From Pseudomonadota bacterium (lineage in GTDB: Bacteria; Pseudomonadota; Gammaproteobacteria; Steroidobacterales; Steroidobacteraceae), in assembly GCA_018241505.1 (NCBI GenBank), contig JAFEDS010000021.1, positions 97,472 to 161,471 of the forward strand: a stretch of 64,000 bases of DNA, written 5' to 3'. The position numbers were made by a program, and so were the translations under genes. The notes below the pieces were generated by a model. That model was not told the DNA's origin and did no database searches. It saw only the letters and a program-made list of their open reading frames with translations. The first letter of the stretch is position 1, and each line of letters begins with the position of its first letter. This document shows positions 23,891-33,682 of the stretch, one piece after another.

Positions 23891-24877
23891 CTAGATACCT
23901 GGAAGATACGGAAGCGCCGCGAACCGTACTCCGCGGGTGCGTTTTTGCACCCGGGGCGCGAATCCCGGTGGTTTGACAATCAACATGTCGCAGTCGAGCG
24001 AATCCAACAACGCCTCCGCGGTATTGCCGAAGAAGAAGCGCTGGACTCCCGATCTGGCGATGGCCCCCATGACAACGATGCTGCTGTGAGTCTTGCGCGC
24101 TGTCTGCTCGATGGCGTCAATGGGGGGGCGTGCGATCAGATGGCATCGAGACTTGGGAATCCGCGCTGTCGCCGTTGTGCGCTCGAAGGCTTGCTTGGCG
24201 GCGCGGCGTGCATCTGCTGCCATCTGACGCATGACGGCGTCGCTCATGTGGCGGCTCGGTGGAAACTGCAACGGGAAGGAATTGAATGCGTTCACGGCGT
24301 GCAGGGGGCCGTGGAGTGCCTTCGCCAGGGTGCTGGCAACAGCCAGGATCTCGCGATCCAGAGTCTCAGGCTTGGAAAACGTATGTTCGGGATCGACCGC
24401 CGCGAGCACCGCCGAGCGCCGATAGGGCGCCGGGGTTTTGACCAACAGCACCGGCAGCGTGCTCGTTCGCAGCAGCTCCCAGTCGGTTAGTTGCAACAAA
24501 CCGGGTGTCACATGCGCCTTGGCGTGTCGCTCGGCGACGATCAGATCTGCACCTTGATGGGCAGCGCGACGCATGATCGCCTCGTAGACCGGAAAGTCCC
24601 AGCTCGCCGACACGTCAACATCCAGTCCTCCCCGGGCGCGCAGTTTTCGTGCCACCTTCTCGAGCTGCTCAATGTTGTCGTTGCGCGTGGTTCGCTCAAT
24701 CTGTGGAATGGACAGCGCCGGTGAATAGGCATCGACGTATAGCGGTGTCGAAATGGCGTGAAAGAGCTCGAGGCGCGCACCGAAGGCGCGCGCCAGTTGC
24801 GCGGCCTTGTCAACGGCGGGAAGCGTTTTCGCCGCAGGATCTTTGACGGCCACCAGAATTCGGTGAATCGCGCGCAT
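23891..24877 (-). CDS. Tandem universal stress protein (UspE type)
   Basis: 328 residues, two domains: IHRILVAVKDPAAKTLPA opens the first and VMGAIARSGVQRFFFGNTAE is the second-domain loop. Close to the copies at 41239 and 56224, so recent family expansion is likely. A FixJ-like site lies about 60 bases before the start. Co-transcribed with the single-domain Usp downstream. Confidence 0.92.
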   Translation of the reverse strand: MRAIHRILVAVKDPAAKTLPAVDKAAQLARAFGARLELFHAISTPLYVDAYSPALSIPQIERTTRNDNIEQLEKVARKLRARGGLDVDVSASWDFPVYEAIMRRAAHQGADLIVAERHAKAHVTPGLLQLTDWELLRTSTLPVLLVKTPAPYRRSAVLAAVDPEHTFSKPETLDREILAVASTLAKALHGPLHAVNAFNSFPLQFPPSRHMSDAVMRQMAADARRAAKQAFERTTATARIPKSRCHLIARPPIDAIEQTARKTHSSIVVMGAIARSGVQRFFFGNTAEALLDSLDCDMLIVKPPGFAPRVQKRTRGVRFAALPYLPGI

Positions 24878-24936
24878 GAGCCTCTCCTGATCTGCTTCGG
24901 CTCATGATGCTCCTGACGAGCCGCGCCGCGCAGTCA

Positions 24937-24957
24937 GGAAAACCACGTATGTACCTA
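24937..24957 (-). promoter_or_regulatory. FixJ-like site upstream of the Usp pair
   Basis: Minus strand reads TAGGTACATACGTGG followed by TTTTCC. Combines the TAGGTACA opening of the 14559 site with the TACGT and TTTTCC words of others. 60-80 bases before the Usp start in gene orientation. It overlaps the 3' end of the beta-CASP gene by three bases. Confidence 0.45.
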
Positions 24958-26331
24958 TACCTCTACACGCTCTGCGTCAGCCGGAATCCGAGCCTCCCAG
25001 CCGAGTCGACTCTTGATCGCGGCTGCGAGGCCGCCGCAAGAACGGGGCTCGCCATGCACCAGAAACAGGTGGCGTGGGGCCGCGCTTAGCTGTGATAGCC
25101 AGCCAAGGAGAGCGGACTGATCGGCATGCGCGGAGAACCCACCCAGCGTTGCGATCCGTGCGCGCACCGGTACGTCCTCGCCAAACAGGCGGACGCTCCT
25201 GGCCCCGTCCACCAGCTCGCGCCCCAGGGTTCCCATGGCCTGGAATCCCACAATCAGGACTGTTGTATGTGGATTGGGTAACCGCTGCCGCAGATGATGC
25301 CGAATCCGTCCGCCATCGCACATGCCGCTGCCGGCCAGGATCACTGCACCGGCTTCAATGCGGTTGAGGGCTATGGAGTCCTGCACATGGTCGGTGAAAT
25401 GCACACGAATGGAAGGGGCGCCGGGAGCCGCGCCGCCGGCGGCAAGGCGGCGCGCTTCGTCATTGAACAGCTCCAGATGATGGGCCGTAATGGCTGTGAC
25501 TTGCTGCGCCATGGGGGAATCCACGAAGACATTCAGTTTGCCCACGCGACTGTCGCGAGCCAATCGATTGAGGTAGTAAAGCAGCTCCTGAGCACGCCCC
25601 ACGGCAAACGACGGAACGAGCACCACTCCGCTGCTCAAGGCTGGATTGAGGATGCCGGTCAGCTCATCGAGGGTGTCCGGCAGAGACTTGTGATTGCGGT
25701 CACCGTAGGTCGATTCCAACAGCAATACATCCGCTTCCCGGATCACTGCGGGATCCCGGAGTATCGGCCTGCCGGTTTGACCAAGGTCTCCGGACACCAC
25801 GACCTTCTTAGACCGCCCGCCTTCCGTGATGGACAGCTCGACAATGGCCGATCCCAGTATGTGCCCCGCGTCCCGGAGAATGACCTCCACGCCGGGAGCC
25901 AGCTTACTGGGTACATCGTAGGGAATAGGTTGTACCTGCTTCAGCACGTGATCGACATCATCGACATCATAGGCAACCCGCGGATCCCTATGTCTGCGAG
26001 TGGCGCGTTCCGCCTCCATCTCCTGAAGGTGAGCACTGTCGAGCAGCAGAACTGGCAGCAGATCGCGCGTTGCCGAGGTCGTGTAAATCGGGCCCTTGAA
26101 ACCCTGAGCCCCCAACCGCGGAAGCAGTCCGCTGTGATCCAGATGCGCGTGAGTCAGGATCACGAAATCGATGCCGAGAGGATCGAAGGCGAAGGGTTCG
26201 AGATTGCGGGCTCGCGTGGCGGCATGCCCTTGAAACAGGCCGCAATCCACCAGGAACCGGGTCGCCGAAGTCTCGAACAGGAAGCATGAGCCAGTGACTT
26301 GCTGAGCAGCTCCGCAGAAGGTGATGTGCAT
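24955..26331 (-). CDS. Beta-CASP metallo-beta-lactamase-fold RNase
   Basis: 458 residues. Metal motif THAHLDHSGLLP, then HILGSA, DLGQTGRPILRDP, and the beta-CASP insertion with STYGDRNH, GRAQELLYYL and SHADQSALLGWL. This is the archaeal CPSF/bacterial exoRNase group; the hydrolase may process or degrade RNA. The start ATG is at 26331, seven bases after the PRPP synthetase stop. Last gene of the groEL-ppsA-prs minus operon. Exact substrate unknown. Confidence 0.88.
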   Translation of the reverse strand: MHITFCGAAQQVTGSCFLFETSATRFLVDCGLFQGHAATRARNLEPFAFDPLGIDFVILTHAHLDHSGLLPRLGAQGFKGPIYTTSATRDLLPVLLLDSAHLQEMEAERATRRHRDPRVAYDVDDVDHVLKQVQPIPYDVPSKLAPGVEVILRDAGHILGSAIVELSITEGGRSKKVVVSGDLGQTGRPILRDPAVIREADVLLLESTYGDRNHKSLPDTLDELTGILNPALSSGVVLVPSFAVGRAQELLYYLNRLARDSRVGKLNVFVDSPMAQQVTAITAHHLELFNDEARRLAAGGAAPGAPSIRVHFTDHVQDSIALNRIEAGAVILAGSGMCDGGRIRHHLRQRLPNPHTTVLIVGFQAMGTLGRELVDGARSVRLFGEDVPVRARIATLGGFSAHADQSALLGWLSQLSAAPRHLFLVHGEPRSCGGLAAAIKSRLGWEARIPADAERVEV

Positions 26332-26337
26332 GGCCGC

Positions 26338-27318
26338 TCAGCCGACGGGTGGCCAACGAGTCAACAAAGGAGTGATGGGCTGGCCGTGCTTCATGCGCAA
26401 TATTGCCTCACCAAACAATGGGGCGATCGACAAGCTGCGAATCTTCGCTGTAACCTCGCGAGGTCCCACACTGTCTGTAACAACAACGTCCGTGATCGAC
26501 TCCGCGCCGGCAACTTCCCCGATGCCCGCCGGACAGGGCGCATGAGTGACCGCGGCGTGCACCGCTACCGCTCCGGCCTCACGACATCTGTCCGCGGCCC
26601 GAACCAACGTGCCGCCGGTGGCGCACAGATCATCCACGATCAATGCGACTCGGCCGTCGAGCTCACCCACCAGCCGGCCGGTGTTGACTTTTCCCAATGC
26701 ACGCCGTTTTTCGAGAAAGGCCAACTCAACCGGCCGGCCGGAGGCCGCTTCCAGCATTTCCTGAAATAGCTGCGCTCTTTTGATGCCACCGACGTCTGGC
26801 GATACTACGGTGAGGTGGGCAGCGCCCATTCGAGCCGCGAAATGATCCGCGATCATCGGCAGCGCACTCAAATGATCGGTCGGGACTCCGAATGCATTGT
26901 CGAAAGCGGCAGGGCTGTGCACATCGAGCGCAATGACGCGGTCGGCACCTGAGGCCTCCAGCAACCGGGCAACGTATCGCGTGTTGACGGGGTCCCGCGG
27001 CTGCGTCCGTCGCTCCTTACGAGCGTAGGCGAGATAGGGAATCATCACGATTCGTTCAGTCGCTCCTGCATCCCGCAATCCGTTCAACAGAAACAGAAGC
27101 CGTACGAAGCGGTTGGCCACGGACGAGCTCGCAGAGGGCGCCAGCGATTGCATGATGTAGACCGGCCGGCCGCGCATCGACTCGAGGGGCCGCAGCTTGA
27201 ATTCGCCGTCCTCGAAATTGCGTTCCTCTATCTCCGAGAGTTGCATATGCGCAACGCTGCAGGTTGCCAGCGCCAGCTCGCGACTCTCGCTGAGAGTGCA
27301 GAATCGAGGTTGCATCAT
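26338..27318 (-). CDS. prs: Ribose-phosphate diphosphokinase (PRPP synthetase)
   Basis: 326 residues against about 315 in the family. FEDGEFKLRPLESMRGRPVYIMQS opens it, DVHSPAAFDNAFGVPTDH is the substrate loop, and DDLCATGGTLVRAADRC the PRPP signature. It uses ribose 5-phosphate and ATP to make PRPP for nucleotides. Overlaps ppsA by four bases. It is probably not the housekeeping copy, because it departs from the classical Prs in several positions and sits in a stress operon. Confidence 0.85.
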   Translation of the reverse strand: MMQPRFCTLSESRELALATCSVAHMQLSEIEERNFEDGEFKLRPLESMRGRPVYIMQSLAPSASSSVANRFVRLLFLLNGLRDAGATERIVMIPYLAYARKERRTQPRDPVNTRYVARLLEASGADRVIALDVHSPAAFDNAFGVPTDHLSALPMIADHFAARMGAAHLTVVSPDVGGIKRAQLFQEMLEAASGRPVELAFLEKRRALGKVNTGRLVGELDGRVALIVDDLCATGGTLVRAADRCREAGAVAVHAAVTHAPCPAGIGEVAGAESITDVVVTDSVGPREVTAKIRSLSIAPLFGEAILRMKHGQPITPLLTRWPPVG

Positions 27319-29729
27319 GCCGCTTGAATCTGGCGGCTTGCGAGCTGTTGCTCGATCTCGAGGACCCGTCGGGTCACGCTCACGACACTGTCCGGATTCA
27401 GACTGATGGAGTCGATTCCCAGGCGCACCAGGAAGTCCGCGAATTCGGGGAAGTCTGAGGGGGCCTGGCCGCAGAGACCCGAGTGCCGGTCATTGCGCCG
27501 GCATCCCTCGACTGCCAGGCGGATCATCTGTTTGACCCCGGCGTCACGCTCATCGAAGTCGAAGGCGACAATGGACGAGTCCCGATCGACGCCGAGGGTG
27601 AGTTGTGTCAGATCGTTCGAGCCGATGGAGAACCCGTCGAACACCCGGCTGAATTCGTCAATCAACATCACGTTGTTCGGAATTTCGCACATCACATAGA
27701 TGTCGAGTCCGTCTTTGCCGCGTTCCAGCCCGAGTGAGCGCATACGCTCGATGACTTTGACTCCTTCCTCCACTCGGCGGCAGAAAGGAATCATGAGCTT
27801 GACGTTGCTGAATCCCATGGTTTCGCGTACGCGCTTCATTGCCGCGCACTCCAAAGCGAACCCTTCAGCGTAGGCAGGGTGCGCATAACGTGAGGCGCCT
27901 CGGAAGCCCAGCATGGGGTTGTCTTCGACAGGTTCGAACCAATGACCACCCAGCAGGCCGGCGTACTCATTGGTTTTGAAGTCGGACATCCGAACGATGA
28001 CGGGCTTCGGATAAAACGCCGCCGCAATCGTCGCAATACCCTCGGAGAGCTTGCGCACAAAGAATTCCGCCGGCGATGGGTCGTTACTCGCGAGCTCCAG
28101 AACTGCGCGCCGCTCAGTCTCGTCCGCCACGCGTTGCGGATACAGCAGGGCCATTGGATGGGCCTTGATGTGTTCGGCAATGACAAACTCCATGCGCGCG
28201 AGTCCCACGCCATCGTTGGGAAGGAAGCTGCTCTGCAGGGCCAGGTCGGGGTTGCCGAGAATGACCATGATCTTTGTTTTCGGGCGCGGCAGGTTCGTCA
28301 CATCCGTCCGCCTGACTTCGAAGGGCAGCCGTCCCTCATAGACTTTACCCACATCGCCTTCGGCACATGAAACAGTGACCGCTTGTCCGTTGCTCAAAGT
28401 CTCAGTGGCATTCTCGCAGCCAATGACGGCGGGAATTCCGAACTCGCGCGCAACGATGGCCGCATGGCAGGTGCGGCCGCCCCGATTGGTCACGATGGCC
28501 GCGGCTATTTTCATGACCGGCTCCCAGTCAGGGGTAGTCGTGTCCGTGACCAATACCTCGCCCGGCCTGAATTCGGCGATGCGGGAGGCATCGGAGATGA
28601 CACGGACGTTTCCCACGCCAACACGCGACCCTACCGCACGGCCTGTCGTCAGTACACGCGCAGTGCCCTGCAGTCGAAACTCCTCCAATAGCCCGCTGCG
28701 GCGATTACTGGCCGCCGTCTCCGGCCGCGCCTGTACGATGTACAGTTCCTGATCCGAGCCGTCCTTGACCCACTCGATATCCATCGGCAGTGAGTGCCCG
28801 GCCTTGCGGCTGTAGTGCCGCTCGATCTTCAAAGCGTAGTCGGCAAGCGTACAGATGTCCGCGTCGTTCAGGCAGAAGCGTTTGCTCTCGGCTTCCGGCG
28901 TGGGCACATTGCGGGTGCCCTTGTCGCTGTAGACCATCTTGATCTTTTTGCTGCCGAGCGACCGCCGTAACACGGTGCGATGGCCCCGTTCGAACGTAGG
29001 CTTGAACACCATGAACTCATCAGGCTCCAGCGCGCCCTGCACGATGTTCTCTCCGAGACCGTATGCGGCGCTGATGAGTACCACATCGCGAAATCCCGTC
29101 TCGGTATCCAGAGTGAACATGATGCCGCTGGCACCCAGATCGGCGCGCACCATTTTCATGACACCAATGGAAAGAGCTACCTTGAATTGGTCGAACCCCT
29201 GATCGATGCGATAGTGAATGGCGCGGTCGGTGAACAAACTCGCGAAACAGCGTTTGCACGCATCGAGCAGCTCACTCTCATTCTGCACATTTAGATAGGT
29301 TTCCTGCTGGCCCGCGAAGCTCGCTGTTGGTAAATCCTCTGCCGTTGCGGAGCTACGCACCGCGACGCTCAACGTCGCACCGTACTGCTCGCGCAGCTCA
29401 CGGTGCGCATTCAAGATCTCTGTTTCGAGATCGGCTGGCATTCCGGCTGCGTAGACGATCTCGCGGGCTCGCTTGCCGCGCCGTGCCAGATCCTCCATGT
29501 CATCGGCACGCAGGCCTTCGAGGGCCTGGCGCAACAGGGGCCATGAACCGGATTGATCGAGAATGTAACGGTACGCGTCCGCGGTGATCGCAAAGCCGTT
29601 CGGCACCCGCACTCCCTGGGAGCTGAGATTTCGATACATCTCACCCAGGGAGGCGTTCTTGCCGCCTACCGTGGGAACATCCTCCATGCCGATCTCACTG
29701 AAGAAGCGGATATAACGTCGGGGGGGCAT
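27315..29729 (-). CDS. ppsA: Phosphoenolpyruvate synthase
   Basis: 804 residues, near the usual 790. N-terminal nucleotide-binding domain (GGKNASLGEMYRNLSSQGVRVPNGFAITADAY), swivelling phosphohistidine domain (TNRGGRTCHAAIVAREFGIPAVIGC, catalytic His in TCHAA), and C-terminal PEP/pyruvate barrel ending GLCGQAPSDFPEFADFLV. Makes PEP from pyruvate and ATP. It starts 10 bases after the groEL stop. Together with phosphotransacetylase and phosphofructokinase it suggests rerouted carbon flow. Confidence 0.92.
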   Translation of the reverse strand: MPPRRYIRFFSEIGMEDVPTVGGKNASLGEMYRNLSSQGVRVPNGFAITADAYRYILDQSGSWPLLRQALEGLRADDMEDLARRGKRAREIVYAAGMPADLETEILNAHRELREQYGATLSVAVRSSATAEDLPTASFAGQQETYLNVQNESELLDACKRCFASLFTDRAIHYRIDQGFDQFKVALSIGVMKMVRADLGASGIMFTLDTETGFRDVVLISAAYGLGENIVQGALEPDEFMVFKPTFERGHRTVLRRSLGSKKIKMVYSDKGTRNVPTPEAESKRFCLNDADICTLADYALKIERHYSRKAGHSLPMDIEWVKDGSDQELYIVQARPETAASNRRSGLLEEFRLQGTARVLTTGRAVGSRVGVGNVRVISDASRIAEFRPGEVLVTDTTTPDWEPVMKIAAAIVTNRGGRTCHAAIVAREFGIPAVIGCENATETLSNGQAVTVSCAEGDVGKVYEGRLPFEVRRTDVTNLPRPKTKIMVILGNPDLALQSSFLPNDGVGLARMEFVIAEHIKAHPMALLYPQRVADETERRAVLELASNDPSPAEFFVRKLSEGIATIAAAFYPKPVIVRMSDFKTNEYAGLLGGHWFEPVEDNPMLGFRGASRYAHPAYAEGFALECAAMKRVRETMGFSNVKLMIPFCRRVEEGVKVIERMRSLGLERGKDGLDIYVMCEIPNNVMLIDEFSRVFDGFSIGSNDLTQLTLGVDRDSSIVAFDFDERDAGVKQMIRLAVEGCRRNDRHSGLCGQAPSDFPEFADFLVRLGIDSISLNPDSVVSVTRRVLEIEQQLASRQIQAA

Positions 29730-29738
29730 GATGATCTC

Positions 29739-31358
29739 CTACATGGCTTCCGCGGCAGCGGTGGATGGCTCTTCCTGTTCCGGCTTTTCGGTCATGGTCG
29801 CTTCCGCCAGCAACAGCACACCTGCGACCGATACTGCGTTTTCCAGGGCGATGCGCACCACCTTGGCCGGATCAACAATGCCCGCCTCGAACAGATTGAC
29901 AAACTGTTTCTGGGCGGCGTCGTAACCGTAATCCTCATCGCCATTCAACATTCGATCGACGACCACGCCGCCGTCCGCCGCGGAGTTTTCGGCAATCTGG
30001 CGTGTCGGCGCCTCGAGCGCGCGCCGCAGAATCTGCACGCCGGTCCGCTCATCGCCGGTACATTCAGCCTCGACGTTGGCCAGCGCCGGCGTCGCGCGCA
30101 GCAATGCCAGCCCGCCGCCCGCCACGATCCCTTCGGCAATGGCGGCTTTGGTAGAGCTGATCGCATCATCGAGCGCGTCCTTTCTTGCTTTCATTTCCGA
30201 TTCGGAAGGGGCACCGACTTTGATGACTGCAACTCCGCCGGAGAGTTTGGCCAGGCGCTCCTGCAGCTTGTCGCGATCGTAGTCGCTGGTAGCATCGTCC
30301 ATCTCCCTGCGGATCATCTGAATCCGTCCCGCAATGGCCGCCTTGTCGCCGGCGCCGCCGATGATGGTGGTGTTCTCTTTGTCGACGACCACGCGCTTGG
30401 CCCGGCCGAGCTGACTCAGTTGCACATTTTTGAGCTCCAGGCCGACTTCCTCCGCAATCACCTGCCCGCCGGTCAACACGGCGATGTCCTGAAGCATGGC
30501 CTTGCGCCGGTCGCCGTAACCGGGCGCCTTGACGGCCGCGCTGCTGAGCACGCGCCGAATCTGATTGACGATCAGGGTCGCCAGTGCCTCGCCTTCAATG
30601 TCCTCTGCAATGAACAGGATGGGACGGCCGGATTTGGCCACTTGCTCGAGCAGCGGCAACAGGTCCTTCAGAAAATTCATCTTGCGGTCGCAGACCAGGA
30701 TATAGGGGTCCTCCAACACAGCCTCCATGGTGTTGGTGTCGGTCACGAAGTAGGGCGACAGATACCCCCGGTCAAACTGCAGTCCCTCGACAACCTCTAG
30801 TGATGTCTCCGTGGTCTTGGATTCCTCTACCGTGATGACGCCATCACCGCCTACCTTCTCCATGGCGTTGGCGACGAGCTCGCCGATTGCCGGATCGTTA
30901 TGCGCGGAGATCGTCGCGACCTGTGCTTTCTCCTTGCGCTCCTTCACGGGTTTGGCTCGATCCTTCAGCGCCTTCACGGTCGCAGCCAAAGCGCGATCCA
31001 GGCCGCGCTTCAAGTCGATGGCGCTGGCGCCGGCGGCCACATTGCGCGCGCCGTCCGCGAAGATCGCGTGCGCCAGGATGGTCGATGTGCTCGTGCCGTC
31101 GCCCACCAGATCGCCCGTCTTCTCCGCTGCCTGGCGCAGCATCTGTGCTCCCAGATTCTCCTCCGGATCCTCCAGCTCCATTTCCTTGGCGATGGTCACA
31201 CCGTCATTGCAGACGATGGGAGCGCCCCATTTCTTCTGAATCAGAACCGATTTTGACTTGGGCCCCAGCGTGATACGGACGGCATCCGCGAGCCGTGCAG
31301 TGCCTCTGAGCACCTTCTCGCGGGCCTGCGAGCGGAAAAGAACCTGTTTCGCGGTCAT
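29739..31358 (-). CDS. groEL: Chaperonin GroEL, orphan copy
   Basis: 539 residues from the ATG at 31358, preceded by GGAGAC. Chaperonin motifs: [69 protein letters not shown]. The C-terminus (STAAAEAM) lacks the usual GGM repeats. No groES is adjacent, so it is not the housekeeping pair. It leads the groEL-ppsA-prs-beta-CASP operon, in tight spacing. Divergent sequence suggests a low-oxygen-specific chaperonin, an inference. Confidence 0.92.
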   Translation of the reverse strand: MTAKQVLFRSQAREKVLRGTARLADAVRITLGPKSKSVLIQKKWGAPIVCNDGVTIAKEMELEDPEENLGAQMLRQAAEKTGDLVGDGTSTSTILAHAIFADGARNVAAGASAIDLKRGLDRALAATVKALKDRAKPVKERKEKAQVATISAHNDPAIGELVANAMEKVGGDGVITVEESKTTETSLEVVEGLQFDRGYLSPYFVTDTNTMEAVLEDPYILVCDRKMNFLKDLLPLLEQVAKSGRPILFIAEDIEGEALATLIVNQIRRVLSSAAVKAPGYGDRRKAMLQDIAVLTGGQVIAEEVGLELKNVQLSQLGRAKRVVVDKENTTIIGGAGDKAAIAGRIQMIRREMDDATSDYDRDKLQERLAKLSGGVAVIKVGAPSESEMKARKDALDDAISSTKAAIAEGIVAGGGLALLRATPALANVEAECTGDERTGVQILRRALEAPTRQIAENSAADGGVVVDRMLNGDEDYGYDAAQKQFVNLFEAGIVDPAKVVRIALENAVSVAGVLLLAEATMTEKPEQEEPSTAAAEAM

Positions 31359-31412
31359 ATCGTCTCCACGAGCATCAGCAATTTGCTGCATCGTGGCGCG
31401 CGAACCACGCGC

Positions 31413-31457
31413 CGGCTATACGGATTTGCACGGATCGGTAGTTCTGCGTATTTCCAG
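31413..31457. promoter_or_regulatory. Candidate sites upstream of groEL
   Basis: Plus strand 31445-31457 reads TGCGTATTTCCAG, a good match to the recurring word. Plus strand 31417-31429 reads TATACGGATTTGC, the second recurring word. They are about 60-100 bases upstream of the groEL start. Bases 31359-31562 hold no other feature. Confidence 0.5.
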
Positions 31458-31562
31458 ACGGCATGCCCGCGGGCGAGGCTGTGATTTCCCGACAGGTCAT
31501 ATCTTCGGATCGGACGGATTTCTCGATTTCAGTGTCAGTAGTCATGACTCTATTTCCGAAGA

Positions 31563-32432
31563 TTAATGCATGAGAAGAACCGGCAGACGGGCGGCACCCA
31601 GCAGATCCCGGGTGACTCCGCCGAAGTAGTGTTCGCGAAAGGCGTTGTGTCCATAGCCACCGACGACCAGCAGGTCCGCGCGCTCCGCAGCGGCGGTGTC
31701 GGCGAGTTGTTGGGCTGTGGATCTGGAAGACTCCGCAAGAGTTATGACCTCCGCTGCAACACCATTCCAACGCAACTGTCGTGCCAGGTGAGACAGCGTT
31801 ATACGACTACGGTCCAGCTCTTTGGTTACCGTGACCAGGATCACGCGTCGCGCTGCCGTCAACAGCGGCATCGCAGCGGTCAATGCGCGAGCACACTCCG
31901 CGGTCTCTTTCCAGCCGATGAGCACCGTCTGGATGGGGCCAGGAGGCGGAGCGTCGGGTGCGATGACGACTGGCCGACCTGATTGCGTCAAGAGTTGCCC
32001 GATCATGTCCTGCGGCATCAGGTCGAGAGTATGTTTGCGGCCCAGTACCGTGACATCGCTGTGCCGCGCGTGCAGCAACAGCCTTTGCTCGGGATAGTTG
32101 AGCTCCTCGACACAGCTTGCCGACAATCCGGTTGCGGTAACCGGTTCGTCGACAACGGGAATGTCGTGCGTCTCGCAGAAATCCCGAACGTGTCTGGCCG
32201 CCTCCGTCGCCAGTGTCTTACCCCGCTTTTCGAAATGAGACAAAGTGGCGCCTATGGCCGGCCCGATGACAAAGTGCGCATGTGGATCGTGGAGGGCGGA
32301 TTCGCACGGATCGAGTCGCAAATGGCAGAACTCCATGTGTGCGCCGGGCAGGGACCGCCCCAAGGTGAACGCGGTGGCAAAGACACCGACGTCCGTTGCG
32401 GTACCGCTCACTGGGACAAAAATCGTCTTCAT
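31563..32432 (-). CDS. Divergent tandem universal stress protein
   Basis: About 289 residues from the ATG at 32432 (MKTIFVPVSGTATDVGVF). The first half departs from the consensus; the second has VLIGWKETAECARALTAAMPLL and ends LVVGGYGHNAFREHYFGGVTRDLL, a Usp nucleotide-loop region. It resembles the Usp group of alpha- and betaproteobacteria with two divergent domains. A hairpin terminator lies directly upstream. Confidence 0.85.
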   Translation of the reverse strand: MKTIFVPVSGTATDVGVFATAFTLGRSLPGAHMEFCHLRLDPCESALHDPHAHFVIGPAIGATLSHFEKRGKTLATEAARHVRDFCETHDIPVVDEPVTATGLSASCVEELNYPEQRLLLHARHSDVTVLGRKHTLDLMPQDMIGQLLTQSGRPVVIAPDAPPPGPIQTVLIGWKETAECARALTAAMPLLTAARRVILVTVTKELDRSRITLSHLARQLRWNGVAAEVITLAESSRSTAQQLADTAAAERADLLVVGGYGHNAFREHYFGGVTRDLLGAARLPVLLMH

Positions 32433-32454
32433 CCGGTCGACCCCCAGCAAAAAT

Positions 32455-32484
32455 CCAGGGCGATGAGGGAACTCATCGCCCTGG
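32455..32484 (-). terminator. Intrinsic terminator after the three-BON gene
   Basis: Perfect 13-base inverted repeat, CCAGGGCGATGAG with its complement, four-base loop, followed on the minus strand by ATTTTTG. It lies seven bases after the three-BON stop and 23 bases before the Usp start. It should end the Hsp20-BON transcript, or act as a partial attenuator on readthrough into the Usp. Confidence 0.8.
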
Positions 32485-32490
32485 CGGTGC

Positions 32491-33147
32491 TCAACTTCTG
32501 ACGGTCAGCTCGTTCTTGACGTTCGTAACACCCGGTGCTGACCACGCCGAGCGTTGCGCCTGGTCGCGTTCGGACCACGACCGGACTTCGCCTTTCAGAA
32601 GAACTTCCGAACCCGACGTATCCACGACGATATGGTCGGCATCCACCTGTGCCAGGCGTCGGAATGCTTCCTCGATCCGATGTTTTATGTTGTCCGGTGC
32701 CAGCGACGGGCGGATCTTGATTGAATTGCGCACACCGACTACGCCCGCCAGATGCCTGACGGCGCTCTCGGCTCGCTCACGCTGGTAGTGCCATTCCACC
32801 GTGCCCTCGAGGCTCACGTGGCCTTCCTTCACCACGGGCTTAATTTGCTCCCAGCAGGTCGGCAGCTCCGTTTTCAGGATTTGTACCGCGGCGCGCGCGA
32901 TCTGCGGGTCCGTTGGGGCGCCTGAGAGCGGCTTCACGGCAATGTCGTTGGCCACCGCCGCTGCGCCCTTGATGCGTCGTGTTGCAATTTCCGCCTGATA
33001 CTTGGACAGATAGCTGTCCGTGAAGCCACTCAAGGTGACTTCGCCATCATTGACCTTGACGGCGATGTCGGTTTCATCCACGTCGGGGCTCCAACGCAGC
33101 TCAGCCTCGACGTCCTTTTTGATATCAGTATCCGATCTCATGGGCAT
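32491..33147 (-). CDS. Three-BON-domain protein
   Basis: 218 residues with three BON repeats: DIKKDVEAELRWSPDVDET in the first, VSLEGTVEWHYQRERAESAV in the second, VLLKGEVRSWSERDQAQRSAW in the third. BON domains bind phospholipids or act in osmotic shock (OsmY). No signal peptide seen, so it may be cytoplasmic. GGAGAA precedes the ATG. 14 bases follow the Hsp20 stop. A two-BON relative is at 55597. Confidence 0.88.
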   Translation of the reverse strand: MPMRSDTDIKKDVEAELRWSPDVDETDIAVKVNDGEVTLSGFTDSYLSKYQAEIATRRIKGAAAVANDIAVKPLSGAPTDPQIARAAVQILKTELPTCWEQIKPVVKEGHVSLEGTVEWHYQRERAESAVRHLAGVVGVRNSIKIRPSLAPDNIKHRIEEAFRRLAQVDADHIVVDTSGSEVLLKGEVRSWSERDQAQRSAWSAPGVTNVKNELTVRS

Positions 33148-33161
33148 TCTCCGCGACGCTG

Positions 33162-33602
33162 TTACTGCACGCTGATCTGCTTCGGTTTCGACTTCTGCGG
33201 TTCCGTCTTCGGAATGTGCACGGTCAGAATGCCGTCCTTGCTTTCACAGCGGATCGCATCCGAATTGACATTCTCGGGAAGGCTGAAGCTGCGTTCGAAT
33301 GAGCCGTAAAAGCTCTCAACCCGATGATACTTCTCGTTCTTGTCTTCCTTCTGCTGCTTGCGTTCGCCTTTGATGGTGATCAATCCACCATCGACAGTCA
33401 CATTGACGTCTTCCTTCTTGACCGCAGGCAGCGAGGCGCGTATGACGAATTCGTGGTCGGTTTCGCTGATGTCGGCGCTCGGCGCCCATTCAGTCTTGCC
33501 ATTGTCGGAAGTAAACTGTGGCCACCGGGCGAAGCTGGCGGGCATCATGCGATTGAAAAAGGTGTCCATATCGGCAAACGGATCCCAACGTACGAGGCTC
33601 AT
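33162..33602 (-). CDS. Hsp20-family small heat shock protein
   Basis: 146 residues from the ATG at 33602, after AAGGAGAC. N-terminal WDPFADMDTFFNRM, alpha-crystallin domain FVIRASLPAVKKEDVNVTVDGG to GSFERSFSLPENVN, and the C-terminal IPKTEPQKSK, with an I-x-K variant of the I-x-I anchor. An ATP-independent chaperone. HspX is the counterpart in the DosR regulon. Confidence 0.92.
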   Translation of the reverse strand: MSLVRWDPFADMDTFFNRMMPASFARWPQFTSDNGKTEWAPSADISETDHEFVIRASLPAVKKEDVNVTVDGGLITIKGERKQQKEDKNEKYHRVESFYGSFERSFSLPENVNSDAIRCESKDGILTVHIPKTEPQKSKPKQISVQ

Positions 33603-33682
33603 GGTTGTCTCCTTCGATGTGTGTTGTCTGTCACACGGCAATGTTGAGTCAGTGGGCCATGGACGGCGATTCGGAGATGTAC

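Noticed and set aside
25294-26289. 331-residue plus-strand open frame opposite the beta-CASP gene
   Set aside because: Antisense of a well-supported gene; residue composition has no domain pattern.
29553-30800. 415-residue plus-strand open frame opposite groEL and ppsA
   Set aside because: Spans two real genes on the other strand and shows no domain.
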